DNA from: an uncultured Rhodospirillaceae bacterium | GTDB lineage: Bacteria; Pseudomonadota; Alphaproteobacteria; MPNO01 | Reading direction: 5' to 3' | DNA: 5,489 nucleotides | NCBI GenBank assembly: GCA_937916005.1 | Contig: CALGIA010000404.1 | Span: forward strand, 1 to 5,489 | Shown: in pieces, positions 1 through 5,489 of the stretch | Position numbering within the stretch: the stretch's first letter is position 1 | Layout: every line of letters starts with the position of its first letter | Translations under genes and position numbers: made by a program | The notes under the pieces: model-generated | What the model was told of the DNA's origin: nothing | Database searches by the model: none | The model's input: only the letters and a program-made list of their open reading frames with translations

Positions 1-236
1 ACAGGCGCATCGCCGAACAATCCGCCGGAATTTCCATCCTGCGACAGCACAAAGCGCGCGAACCGGAACGCCAGGGTCGCCTTGCCGATGCCGCGCGGCC
101 CGGTGATCAGCCAGCCATGGGGCAGGCGGCCGGAATTCCAGCCGTCGAGCAAGGTCTTTTCAGCCAGTTCATGGCCCAGGAGCTCGGGGTTTTCCCGTGG
201 CATGGGAATGGTGGAGTCCTGGAGTGTCTCAGTCAT
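1..236 (-). CDS. holB: DNA polymerase III delta' subunit (N-terminal part, truncated by the window edge)
   Basis: This is the first 78 codons of the clamp-loader delta' subunit, an AAA+-fold protein that helps load the sliding beta clamp on DNA in the cytoplasm. The visible part has the RFC/delta'-like opening (NPELLGHELAEKTLL, about residues 16-30), then RLPHGWLITGPRGIGKATLA (37-56), with a P-loop G46-P-R-G-I-G-K52-A-T. An intact lysine-containing P-loop is usual in alphaproteobacterial delta' as I know it, whereas the E. coli P-loop is degenerate. The ATG at 236-234 is preceded by GGAG (244-247) with 7 nt spacing. It overlaps the tmk stop codon by 8 nt (ATGACTGA), which implies translational coupling. 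Only the C-terminal side is missing, cut by the window. DnaX (tau/gamma) shares the fold, but the GPRGIGKATLA context and the tmk neighbour favour holB. Confidence 0.92.
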   Translation of the reverse strand, partial: MTETLQDSTIPMPRENPELLGHELAEKTLLDGWNSGRLPHGWLITGPRGIGKATLAFRFARFVLSQDGNSGGLFGDAP

Positions 237-867
237 GGCCGGACTCCAACCTGTCTCGAACGGTAGCGATCAGCTTTTCGCTGATGTCATCGACCGGAGG
301 CCGGGCATCCAGCACCACGCAGCGATCCGGCTCGCGCCGGGCGATATCAAGAAATCCGTCGCGCAGCCGATTATGAAAATCGAGCCCCATGCTTTCATAT
401 CGGTCCGCCGTAATGCCCCGTCCTGCAGCGCGCTCAAGCCCGTCTTCCACCGGCAGATCGAGGATAATGGTCAGGTCGGGATGAAACGCTCCCATTGTTT
501 CGCGATAGAGCGCTTCGATAGCGGGACGCGCCACGCCGAGCCCATAGCTCTGATAGGCCATGGTGGAATCCGCGAAACGGTCTGAAATGACCCAATCTCC
601 CCGGTCCATGGCGGGCCGAATGAAGCGGGCCATATGTTCGCACCGCGCCGCAAAATGCAGCAACGCTTCGGTCATGGGATCCCAGGGATCTTCCCGGGTG
701 GCCAGCAGAAGGTCACGGATCGCTTCGGCGTTTGGAACGCCGCCGGGTTCTCTGGTGGTTACCACAGTCAGGCCATCGTCTGATAGCGCCTGGGCGAGAC
801 GTTTGACCTGGGTCGATTTCCCCGCGCCCTCACCACCTTCCAGCGTTATGAATTTGCCAACCGCCAC
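229..867 (-). CDS. tmk: Thymidylate kinase (dTMP kinase)
   Basis: Phosphorylates dTMP to dTDP with ATP in the cytoplasm, the step shared by the de novo and salvage routes to dTTP. The 212-aa length is normal for the family. Visible motifs: P-loop GGEGAGKST (residues 11-19), the REPGG nucleotide-binding motif (39-43), DRF (96-98) followed by STMAYQSYG (101-109), and a basic LID segment with R150 and R156 (GRGITADRYE, 149-158). The P-loop lacks arginine and the LID carries the arginines, as in the E. coli (type II) class. The start is GTG. In the same frame a TGA lies 27 nt upstream with no ATG, GTG or TTG between, so this GTG is the first possible start, and the FITLEGGEGAGKS segment follows it directly as in relatives. 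It begins 4 nt after the dacF stop and overlaps holB by 8 nt, so it very likely belongs to the same operon. Confidence 0.97.
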   Translation of the reverse strand: MAVGKFITLEGGEGAGKSTQVKRLAQALSDDGLTVVTTREPGGVPNAEAIRDLLLATREDPWDPMTEALLHFAARCEHMARFIRPAMDRGDWVISDRFADSTMAYQSYGLGVARPAIEALYRETMGAFHPDLTIILDLPVEDGLERAAGRGITADRYESMGLDFHNRLRDGFLDIARREPDRCVVLDARPPVDDISEKLIATVRDRLESGHD

Positions 868-871
868 GTCC

Positions 872-2023
872 TCAACCCGCCTGACCCCAGATCAGGTGTT
901 TGATCGCGGATCCGACCCGGCCGAACATGCCGAGGCGGTCAACCGCGGCCCCGGCGCGGAGCGGGATTTCCAGGGTCGGAAAATTGGGCGCGGAAATGAC
1001 CAGCCTGGCGAGTTTATCACCCTTGGCGATGGGTGCTGGAAGTGGGCCGGTATAGACGATCTTGGCGGTCATCTTGCGTCGGGCGGCTCTTTGCAGGGTG
1101 ATCTCCACATCCCGGTCGATCACCAGGGGGACCACGGATTCCGTGCCGAGCCAGACATCGGCGAGGTCGATGGTGGCGCCTTTTTTGAACAGGGAATAGG
1201 TTTCGAAGGTGCGAAAGGCCCATTCGGCAAGCCGCAGGGATTCCGATGACCGCGCGCGAATGTCGGGCAACCCATTGAGCACCAGCACGATGCGCCGGCC
1301 ATTGCGTTTCAATGAGGCGGCGAGGCCAAAGCCCGACTTTTCGGTGTGGCCGGTTTTCAGGCCATCGGCCCCACTTTCCCGATAGAGCAGCGGGTTGCGG
1401 TTGCCCTGGCTGATTTTGTTATAGGTGAACCGCTTTTCGCTGAATATGCCGTAATATTCCGGGAAGTCCTCGATGATCCGTTGCGACAGCGTGGCAATAT
1501 CGCGCGCGCTCATGCGATGTTCCGGATCGGGCCATCCTGTGGAGTTTCGGAAGGTTGAGCGGGTCAGGCCGATTTCCCTGGCGCGTCGCGTCATCAGTTC
1601 CGCGAAGGCGGATTCGCTGCCGGAAATACCCTCTGCGACGACAATACACGCGTCATTGCCCGACTGAACAATGATGCCCCGCAGCAAATCCTCAACCCGG
1701 ACCCGTGAATGCACCTTCACGAACATCTTGGAACCGCCCTTGCGCCAGGCTTTTTCGCTGACCTGGAATTTGCTATCCAGGTTCAACCGTCCGTCCTTGA
1801 GACGTTCAAACACCATATAGACGGTCATGAGCTTGCTCATGGACGCCGGCGGCATGGCCTCATCGGAATTTTTATCAAACAGGACGGTGCCTGTTTTCAT
1901 GTCGATGATGTAGGCGTTTTTCGCGGGCGTCTCAATAGCCTGGGCATTTGTAACGCACAGAAAGATGGCGGCGATCAGAACCGGAATGCCCCGGACCGAT
2001 TTGATGGATGTCGCTGCTGTCAT
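872..2023 (-). CDS. D-alanyl-D-alanine carboxypeptidase (PBP5/DacA-DacF family, serine peptidase S11)
   Basis: Low-molecular-weight penicillin-binding protein that removes the terminal D-Ala from peptidoglycan pentapeptides in the periplasm. The 383-aa product has a signal peptide (about 1-29, hydrophobic core GIPVLIAAIFLCV, likely cut after AQA at 27-29). All three active-site motifs are present: S61-M-S-K64 (SxxK), S121-G-N123 (SGN) and K223-T-G225 (KTG). A PBP5-type C-terminal beta domain spans about 277-356. The tail (about 359-380, DRLGMFGRVGSAIKHLIWG) looks like the amphipathic helix that lays such enzymes on the inner membrane. No in-frame start lies close upstream of the ATG, but no clear Shine-Dalgarno precedes it either. 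It is separated from rlpA by 66 nt and from tmk by 4 nt. Family assignment is firm; whether to name it dacA, dacC or dacF is a matter of convention, so no symbol is given. Confidence 0.95.
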   Translation of the reverse strand: MTAATSIKSVRGIPVLIAAIFLCVTNAQAIETPAKNAYIIDMKTGTVLFDKNSDEAMPPASMSKLMTVYMVFERLKDGRLNLDSKFQVSEKAWRKGGSKMFVKVHSRVRVEDLLRGIIVQSGNDACIVVAEGISGSESAFAELMTRRAREIGLTRSTFRNSTGWPDPEHRMSARDIATLSQRIIEDFPEYYGIFSEKRFTYNKISQGNRNPLLYRESGADGLKTGHTEKSGFGLAASLKRNGRRIVLVLNGLPDIRARSSESLRLAEWAFRTFETYSLFKKGATIDLADVWLGTESVVPLVIDRDVEITLQRAARRKMTAKIVYTGPLPAPIAKGDKLARLVISAPNFPTLEIPLRAGAAVDRLGMFGRVGSAIKHLIWGQAG

Positions 2024-2089
2024 GGTTGTTTCATACCGATCATCCGACGCTGATATTTCACTTGAATTATGGGTGAGTGCCTCATCCCG

Positions 2090-3055
2090 CTATTCGATTA
2101 CGATACGCGCCTTGGGATACCCTGATGCGAAGACCTGTGCAAGCATCTGGTCCGCCACCCCAATGTTTCTGATAGGTCCCAGCCGCACCTGGTAAAAGCT
2201 TTCACGCCCGACACGGGTTTTGATGACGGTGGCGCGGCCATGGCTGCCGAGTTTGATGCGCGCCCGGTCGGCATTGGAAAAACGAATAAAAGAGCCGGCC
2301 TGGATATAGAGATCGTTCACCGTCACGCGCTGCTTTTTAAACTCACTGGGGCGACTCTGCCCGGGCGGCCGCAGCTTCGGCGCCTTAGGACCGGGAGGAC
2401 TCAATCTCGGCGCATTGCCCTGGGGGCCGTCGGAAATTCTGACCGCGCCGGGAGGATCGATCTGTTGCGCGGTGACCCGTTGCTGGGTTTGTGTGGACAC
2501 ATTCACCAGGCCGGCCTGCTGGAATTCCGGGCCGGCCATGCGGGACGCGGCATCGCGGCTTTCATCGGCGACGATTTCAACCCTGACCCGCGCAGTCCCC
2601 TTGTAGCGAAATCCGAGCAGTTGCGCGGCGCGGCGTGACAGATCGATGATGCGCCCGCGCGCGAAGGGCCCACGATCATTGATCCGAACCTTCACCGCCC
2701 GGCCGTTTTCAAGATTGACCACACGAACAATGCTGGGCAATGGAAGTGTCCGGTGAGCGGCGGTGAGTTGGTTCATGTCGAAAATTTCACCGTTGGCGGT
2801 GGCGCGGCCGTGAAATTTTTTGCCGTACCAGGATGCGATTCCGGATTCCTGGTACCGGTAATTCACCGCCGGATAGTAATAAATGCCGTTGATCGGATAG
2901 GGTTTGCCGACTTTGTAGCTGGGCTGCGGAGGGGGGGATGGTTCCCCGATCCGCTTCGCGGTGTAAATGGCGAGTTGGGTCTCCGCGCAGCCGCCGAGCA
3001 GGACCATCGCCGCGGCGGAAATCGCTAAAACTCTGATGGAATGTCGCCGCGCCAT
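2090..3055 (-). CDS. rlpA: RlpA family septal ring lytic transglycosylase, lipoprotein with SPOR domain
   Basis: Cleaves glycan strands lacking stem peptides and acts at the division site, from work on Pseudomonas aeruginosa RlpA. The 321-aa protein has a lipoprotein signal with lipobox L20-G-G-C23. The residue after Cys is Ala rather than Asp, so by the Lol rule of E. coli it would go to the outer membrane. A double-psi beta-barrel domain follows at about 71-160 (SGIASWYGKKFHGRATANGE, then LTAAHRTLP and INDRGPF). Glu90, His101 and Asp127 have the same spacing as E120, H131 and D157 of the P. aeruginosa enzyme. A proline- and glutamine-rich linker (about 165-245) joins it to a C-terminal SPOR domain (about 247-320, starting LYIQAGSF), which binds denuded septal glycan. 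The ATG has AAGGG (3063-3067) at 7 nt spacing. It starts 3 nt after the transglycosylase stop codon, so the two are almost surely cotranscribed. Confidence 0.95.
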   Translation of the reverse strand: MARRHSIRVLAISAAAMVLLGGCAETQLAIYTAKRIGEPSPPPQPSYKVGKPYPINGIYYYPAVNYRYQESGIASWYGKKFHGRATANGEIFDMNQLTAAHRTLPLPSIVRVVNLENGRAVKVRINDRGPFARGRIIDLSRRAAQLLGFRYKGTARVRVEIVADESRDAASRMAGPEFQQAGLVNVSTQTQQRVTAQQIDPPGAVRISDGPQGNAPRLSPPGPKAPKLRPPGQSRPSEFKKQRVTVNDLYIQAGSFIRFSNADRARIKLGSHGRATVIKTRVGRESFYQVRLGPIRNIGVADQMLAQVFASGYPKARIVIE

Positions 3056-3058
3056 GGT

Positions 3059-4084
3059 CTAGCCCTTAATTCTATCGGCCAAGGTGCCTACTGTAACCGC
3101 ATACAGATGGGCGCAATTATAGGCCATGATTGCGGCATAATTGCGGTAAACCAGATAGGCGTCCCCCTGGTCTCCGTCGGGCCGTATCAACGCCGCCTTG
3201 ATAACCCGGGTCGGCAGATTGGATCCGTCAATTTTGCGCACGCCAAGCTCCTGCCATTGTGAGAGAAGCTTCTGCGGGTAGGTGGTCGCCCGGCACCCGG
3301 GCGCGGCGCGGCGGTCCGGTTGTCCGAGACCGGCGATCAATCCGGGTGCGACTTTTACCGCCCTGCCCCACGTCATGTCGGATCGCCAGCCATGCTTGGC
3401 CAGATAATTGGCGATTGAGGCGAACACATCGCCTTCATTCTTCCAGATATCCCGCCGTCCATCGCCATCGAAATCCTGCGCGAAGGCTAGATAGCTCGAC
3501 GGCATGAATTGCGGCTGGCCCATGGCCCCGGCCCAGGAACCGAACAGGCTTTTAATATCGATATGGCCCCGGTTGAGCATCTCCAGCGCCGCGAAAAGCT
3601 GCTTGCGGAAATAAGTCGAGCGCCGCGCATCGAACGCCAGGGTCGCAAGCGACGGAATCAACGGAACGTTCGCCTTGATGGCGCCATAGCGGGTTTCGAT
3701 CCCCCAGATTGCCAGAATAAATCTCGGCTGCACGCCATATCTGGCCGCAACTCCACTCAGGAGCTTGCTATATATTTTTGCTTTTTTGCGTCCGACGGCG
3801 ATGTTTCTCGGGGTGATCACGTGTTTTTGATAACGCGCCATGGTCAGCTTGAATTCCGGCTGGTTGCGATCGCGTTCAATGACGCGGCGAACGGGGGTGA
3901 TGCCCGCCAGCGCCTCGGCCACGATTTCCTTCTTGATGCCGCGCTTCAACGCTTCAACGCGGACGCCTTCAAGCCAGACTTCAAAGTTTTTTTCCGCGCC
4001 CACGGCGGCGTTCGGAGACACACATGTCAAAACGCCGAGCGCTGCCATGGCGGTTATGGTCAGTCGAAAACGAGCAGACAGCAA
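3059..4084 (-). CDS. MltB-family lytic murein transglycosylase (SLT_2 domain)
   Basis: Periplasmic enzyme that cleaves the MurNAc-GlcNAc bond of peptidoglycan, leaving a 1,6-anhydro-MurNAc end. With the TTG start proposed here it is 341 aa. Residues 1-30 form a signal peptide (LSARFR, then core LTITAMAALGVLTCV, likely cut after AVGA); the Cys in the core is not in a lipobox, so the enzyme should be soluble. Catalytic Glu130 sits in IWGIETRYG. GSWAGAMGQPQFMPS (183-197 region) is the substrate-groove motif. D204, D206, D208 and D212 (DFDGDGRRD) match the calcium-binding EF-hand-like loop known from E. coli Slt35. The C-terminal YRNYAAIMAYN...LADRI block is typical of the family. The frame stays open to a GTG at 4156 (365 aa), but that start has no ribosome binding site, whereas the TTG has AGGAGG at 7 nt and gives a clean signal peptide. 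rlpA follows after 3 nt. Confidence 0.94.
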   Translation of the reverse strand: MLSARFRLTITAMAALGVLTCVSPNAAVGAEKNFEVWLEGVRVEALKRGIKKEIVAEALAGITPVRRVIERDRNQPEFKLTMARYQKHVITPRNIAVGRKKAKIYSKLLSGVAARYGVQPRFILAIWGIETRYGAIKANVPLIPSLATLAFDARRSTYFRKQLFAALEMLNRGHIDIKSLFGSWAGAMGQPQFMPSSYLAFAQDFDGDGRRDIWKNEGDVFASIANYLAKHGWRSDMTWGRAVKVAPGLIAGLGQPDRRAAPGCRATTYPQKLLSQWQELGVRKIDGSNLPTRVIKAALIRPDGDQGDAYLVYRNYAAIMAYNCAHLYAVTVGTLADRIKG

Positions 4085-4090
4085 CGGGAT

Positions 4091-4097
4091 CCCTCCT
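4091..4097 (-). promoter_or_regulatory. Strong Shine-Dalgarno deciding the mltB start
   Basis: The minus strand reads AGGAGGG here, a full match to the anti-Shine-Dalgarno core. The AGGAGG part (4092-4097) ends 7 nt before the TTG codon at 4084-4082. No other start codon of this frame is equally well placed; the next codon, CTG, would be a weaker choice. It is the strongest ribosome binding site on the minus strand of the window, and it would make no sense inside the coding region if translation began at the GTG at 4156. Confidence 0.85.
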
Positions 4098-4107
4098 GAG
4101 CGTTCAA

Positions 4108-4124
4108 GGCACTGCTGTAGTGCC
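4108..4124 (-). repeat. Perfect 6-bp inverted repeat (hairpin) upstream of the mltB ribosome binding site
   Basis: Read on the minus strand, GGCACT-acagc-AGTGCC forms a 6-bp stem with a 5-nt loop (arms 4119-4124 and 4108-4113). It lies in the 83-nt ydcF-mltB gap, about 10 nt before the AGGAGG. Only TTGAA follows it, so it lacks the U-run of a good intrinsic terminator. It may be a weak attenuator, an RNA-stabilising stem, an operator, or chance. The inverted repeat itself is directly visible; the role is not known. Confidence 0.5.
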
Positions 4125-4167
4125 ACAAAGCGGTCGATTCGGGCAACCGCCTTCACAAGTCATAACG

Positions 4168-4956
4168 TCACGGCGCCGGGAACAGATCGTCTGACCGGCC
4201 CAGCAAACGATAGGCGAGAAGCCCTATCCATTCGTGAAGCCCAACTGACAAATCACCGAGCCCGCCGAGGGGACCTTGCCAAAATTTGTAATCACCCTCA
4301 TAGGTCATATAGGAAACCGGAAAGGGAATAACATCCCACCCCGCCTTGCGAAAGACACCGACGGATCGTGGCATGTGTATGGCTGACGTGATCAGGACCC
4401 ATTTTTCGCCGGGAAGCGGCGCAACAAGCCGATGTGTTAAAACCGCGTTTTCATGGGTATTGCGCGACTGGCCCTCATAGATCACCCGGCCCGGCGCAAC
4501 GCCGAGCGCGTCAAACAGCCGACGCGCCACCATGGTTTCCTTGATATCGGGATTGCTCAACGACGCGGACCCGCCGGTATAAACCAGCTTCAATTTTGGA
4601 TAGCGGCGCGCCAGGGCGACGAATTCCGTTAACCGTTCCGCGTTTTCGCTGAGCGAAATACTGTCCCGGGCCTTGGTGGAATACTGATTGACCGCGCCGC
4701 CGAGTGTAATGATCCCCGCAACACCGGCAGGCAATTCCTTGACCTGTGGAAAACGGTCTTCCAACGGCGCAATCAGCAACGTATCAATGGGTGCAACCGA
4801 CAGGACCAGAAAAAACAGCGTCACCAGACCCACGAGACGCCGCCCCAGGAAACGCCAGCGCTGCATCCACAACAGCCCCGTGCCGATCAGCAAAATCAGC
4901 AAAATGAAATTGGACGGCTCGAACACCCACCAGAATATTTTTGAAAATACGAACAA
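4168..4956 (-). CDS. YdcF/ElyC-like membrane protein (DUF218 domain)
   Basis: A 262-aa inner-membrane protein of the DUF218 family, close in length and layout to E. coli ElyC (YcbC, 259 aa), an envelope biogenesis factor linked to peptidoglycan synthesis; its biochemical activity is not settled. Two N-terminal hydrophobic helices (about 16-32 and 41-59) are followed by the DUF218 domain (about 81-247). Family hallmarks are ITLGGAV (83-89), YTGGS (126-130), EGQSRNTHEN (161-170, the usual E-x-S-x-N-T-x-E-N pattern) and ITSAIHMPRS (189-198). The start is TTG, supported by AGGAG (4962-4966) with 5 nt spacing. Its stop lies 83 nt before the proposed mltB start. The murein-gene neighbours fit an envelope role, but that is inference. 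It is transcribed away from the ABC transporter gene on the plus strand. Confidence 0.9.
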   Translation of the reverse strand: MFVFSKIFWWVFEPSNFILLILLIGTGLLWMQRWRFLGRRLVGLVTLFFLVLSVAPIDTLLIAPLEDRFPQVKELPAGVAGIITLGGAVNQYSTKARDSISLSENAERLTEFVALARRYPKLKLVYTGGSASLSNPDIKETMVARRLFDALGVAPGRVIYEGQSRNTHENAVLTHRLVAPLPGEKWVLITSAIHMPRSVGVFRKAGWDVIPFPVSYMTYEGDYKFWQGPLGGLGDLSVGLHEWIGLLAYRLLGRSDDLFPAP

Positions 4957-5030
4957 AGCCGCTCCTGTTTAGTGGCCGCGACGCGATCAAACGCCTATAT
5001 GGATACCGTGAACATAACCGCCGCCCATCA
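4957..5030. promoter_or_regulatory. Short divergent intergenic region between the ydcF-like gene and the ABC transporter gene
   Basis: These 74 nt separate two genes transcribed away from each other, so at least one promoter for each should lie here or reach into the neighbouring gene. I could not find a convincing -35/-10 pair in either direction. TATATG at 4996-5001 resembles a -10 box on the plus strand but has no matching -35 at 16-18 nt. The call rests on gene orientation, not on a recognised motif. The stretch also contains most of the 11-codon leader-like frame at 4999-5034. Confidence 0.4.
4962..4966 (-). promoter_or_regulatory. Shine-Dalgarno supporting the TTG start of the ydcF-like gene
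   Basis: The minus strand reads AGGAG here, 5 nt before the TTG at 4956-4954. The protein that follows (MFVFSKIFWWVFEPSNFILL) has the membrane-helix N-terminus expected of ElyC-like proteins, so the rare start codon is well supported. Confidence 0.75.
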
Positions 5031-5489
5031 ATGACGCCACCTGATCGCACTCACGCCGGCCGCAAGACGGAGCCGAGCTTCGAATGGGGAGCCCTGCGCG
5101 CGCTTGGCCCCTATATCTGGCCGCGCGGACAGATGGACATCAAGTTCCGCGTGGTGATCGCCCTGGCCTTGCTGGCGCTGGCGAAAATCGCAAATGTTTT
5201 CATCCCCTATCTCTACAAGCTGGCGGTAGAGATCCTGGGCGGGGAAGCCGGGATGACGGTGGCCCTGCCCCTTGGGCTGCTGATCGGGTATGGAATCCTC
5301 AGGGTTCTGTCGATCGCCTTCGCCGAATTGCGCGACGCCGTCTTTGCGAAAGTCGGACAGCGCGCCATCAGGCGGGTCGCCCTGCAGACATTCCGGCATC
5401 TTCACGCGCTTGCCCTGCGCTTTCATCTGGAACGCCAGACCGGCGGATTGTCCCGCCTGGTGGAGCGCGGCACCAAGGGCATCGAATTC
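5031..5489 (+). CDS. Atm1/HMT1-type ABC exporter, N-terminal transmembrane part (truncated by the window edge)
   Basis: The first 153 codons of a fused permease-ATPase of the ABCB6/7/8 group (bacterial Atm1). Family members export glutathione-linked compounds, heavy-metal-glutathione complexes or, in mitochondria, a sulfur species needed for cytosolic Fe-S assembly. After a hydrophilic N-terminus come two membrane helices (about 40-60 and 78-98), then ELRDAVFAKVGQRAIRRVAL (99-118), LHALALRFHLERQTGGL (124-140) and SRLVERGTKGIEF (141-153). The LRFHLERQTGGLSR-ERGTKGIEF block is characteristic of this group and rare in other ABC exporters. The ATPase domain would lie beyond the window. The frame is open upstream of the ATG, and no clear Shine-Dalgarno precedes it, so the start is likely but not certain. 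It diverges from the murein genes and is probably unrelated in function. Confidence 0.92.
   Translation, partial: MTPPDRTHAGRKTEPSFEWGALRALGPYIWPRGQMDIKFRVVIALALLALAKIANVFIPYLYKLAVEILGGEAGMTVALPLGLLIGYGILRVLSIAFAELRDAVFAKVGQRAIRRVALQTFRHLHALALRFHLERQTGGLSRLVERGTKGIEF

Noticed and set aside
82..585. Plus-strand open frame of 167 codons
   Set aside because: It lies opposite tmk and holB, which have clear family motifs. The product resembles nothing recognisable and crosses two real genes, so it is an antisense shadow.
560..1249. Plus-strand open frame of 229 codons
   Set aside because: It covers the complement of tmk and the carboxypeptidase C-terminus. Long antisense frames are expected in GC-rich coding DNA, and no domain or ribosome site supports it.
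2021..2035. Four-codon frame (MKQP) ending in an ATGA overlap with the carboxypeptidase start
   Set aside because: It is too short to mean anything, and any gene starting ATGA next to an out-of-frame upstream ATG gives this picture.
3509..4099. Plus-strand open frame of 196 codons opposite mltB
   Set aside because: The minus strand holds the MltB catalytic and calcium-binding motifs over this range; the antisense product has no recognisable features.
4996..5001. TATATG as a -10 box for the ABC transporter
   Set aside because: It matches only four of six consensus positions, and no TTGACA-like box lies 16-18 nt upstream.
5028..5426. Minus-strand open frame of 132 codons at the right end
   Set aside because: It is antisense to the Atm1-type transporter, whose family motifs are unmistakable on the plus strand. 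The product is a low-complexity, Gln/Gly/Asp-rich sequence typical of a shadow frame.
5484..5489. GAATTC at the very end of the window as a cloning junction
   Set aside because: GAATTC recurs elsewhere in the window (for example near 133, 2521 and 4619), and here it reads through as Glu-Phe of a conserved motif, so it is native sequence.

Overview
The window looks like ordinary chromosomal DNA from an alphaproteobacterium. The evidence is a moderately high GC content (judged by eye), dense coding, and the gene order lytic transglycosylase - rlpA - D-Ala-D-Ala carboxypeptidase - tmk - holB, an arrangement I know from alphaproteobacterial genomes. An Atm1/HMT1-type ABC exporter, also common in that class, lies next to it. 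The genus cannot be told from the sequence alone.

Layout. Nearly everything is on the minus strand and reads from right to left. First comes a membrane-anchored YdcF/ElyC-like DUF218 protein (4168-4956). After an 83-nt gap containing a small hairpin comes an MltB-type lytic murein transglycosylase (3059-4084 with the start I propose). Three nt further is the lipoprotein RlpA with a SPOR domain (2090-3055). After a 66-nt gap is a DacA/DacF-type D,D-carboxypeptidase (872-2023). Four nt later is thymidylate kinase tmk (229-867), whose end overlaps by 8 nt the start of holB, the DNA polymerase III delta' subunit, which runs off the left edge (1-236). At the right, diverging on the plus strand, is the first 153 codons of an Atm1-type ABC transporter (5031 to the window end). 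The 74 nt between it and ydcF must hold its upstream region. No stretch of 300 nt or more lacks a gene.

How the genes work together. Three adjacent genes encode periplasmic or outer-membrane peptidoglycan enzymes: two glycan-cleaving lytic transglycosylases, one with a septal SPOR domain, and one pentapeptide-trimming carboxypeptidase. They are followed by two DNA replication genes: a dTTP precursor kinase and a clamp-loader subunit. The tight spacing suggests one transcript mltB-rlpA-dacF-tmk-holB, possibly joined by ydcF. This would place septal wall remodelling and chromosome replication functions under partly shared expression.

Nothing here is an exotic or undescribed system: no mobile element, CRISPR array, RNA gene, toxin-antitoxin pair or defence gene was seen. 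The points worth a second look are small: a strong case for a TTG start of mltB 72 nt inside the longest frame, three rare start codons among the five complete genes, a perfect 6-bp hairpin just upstream of the mltB ribosome binding site, and an 11-codon leader-like frame that overlaps the ABC transporter start as ATGA.
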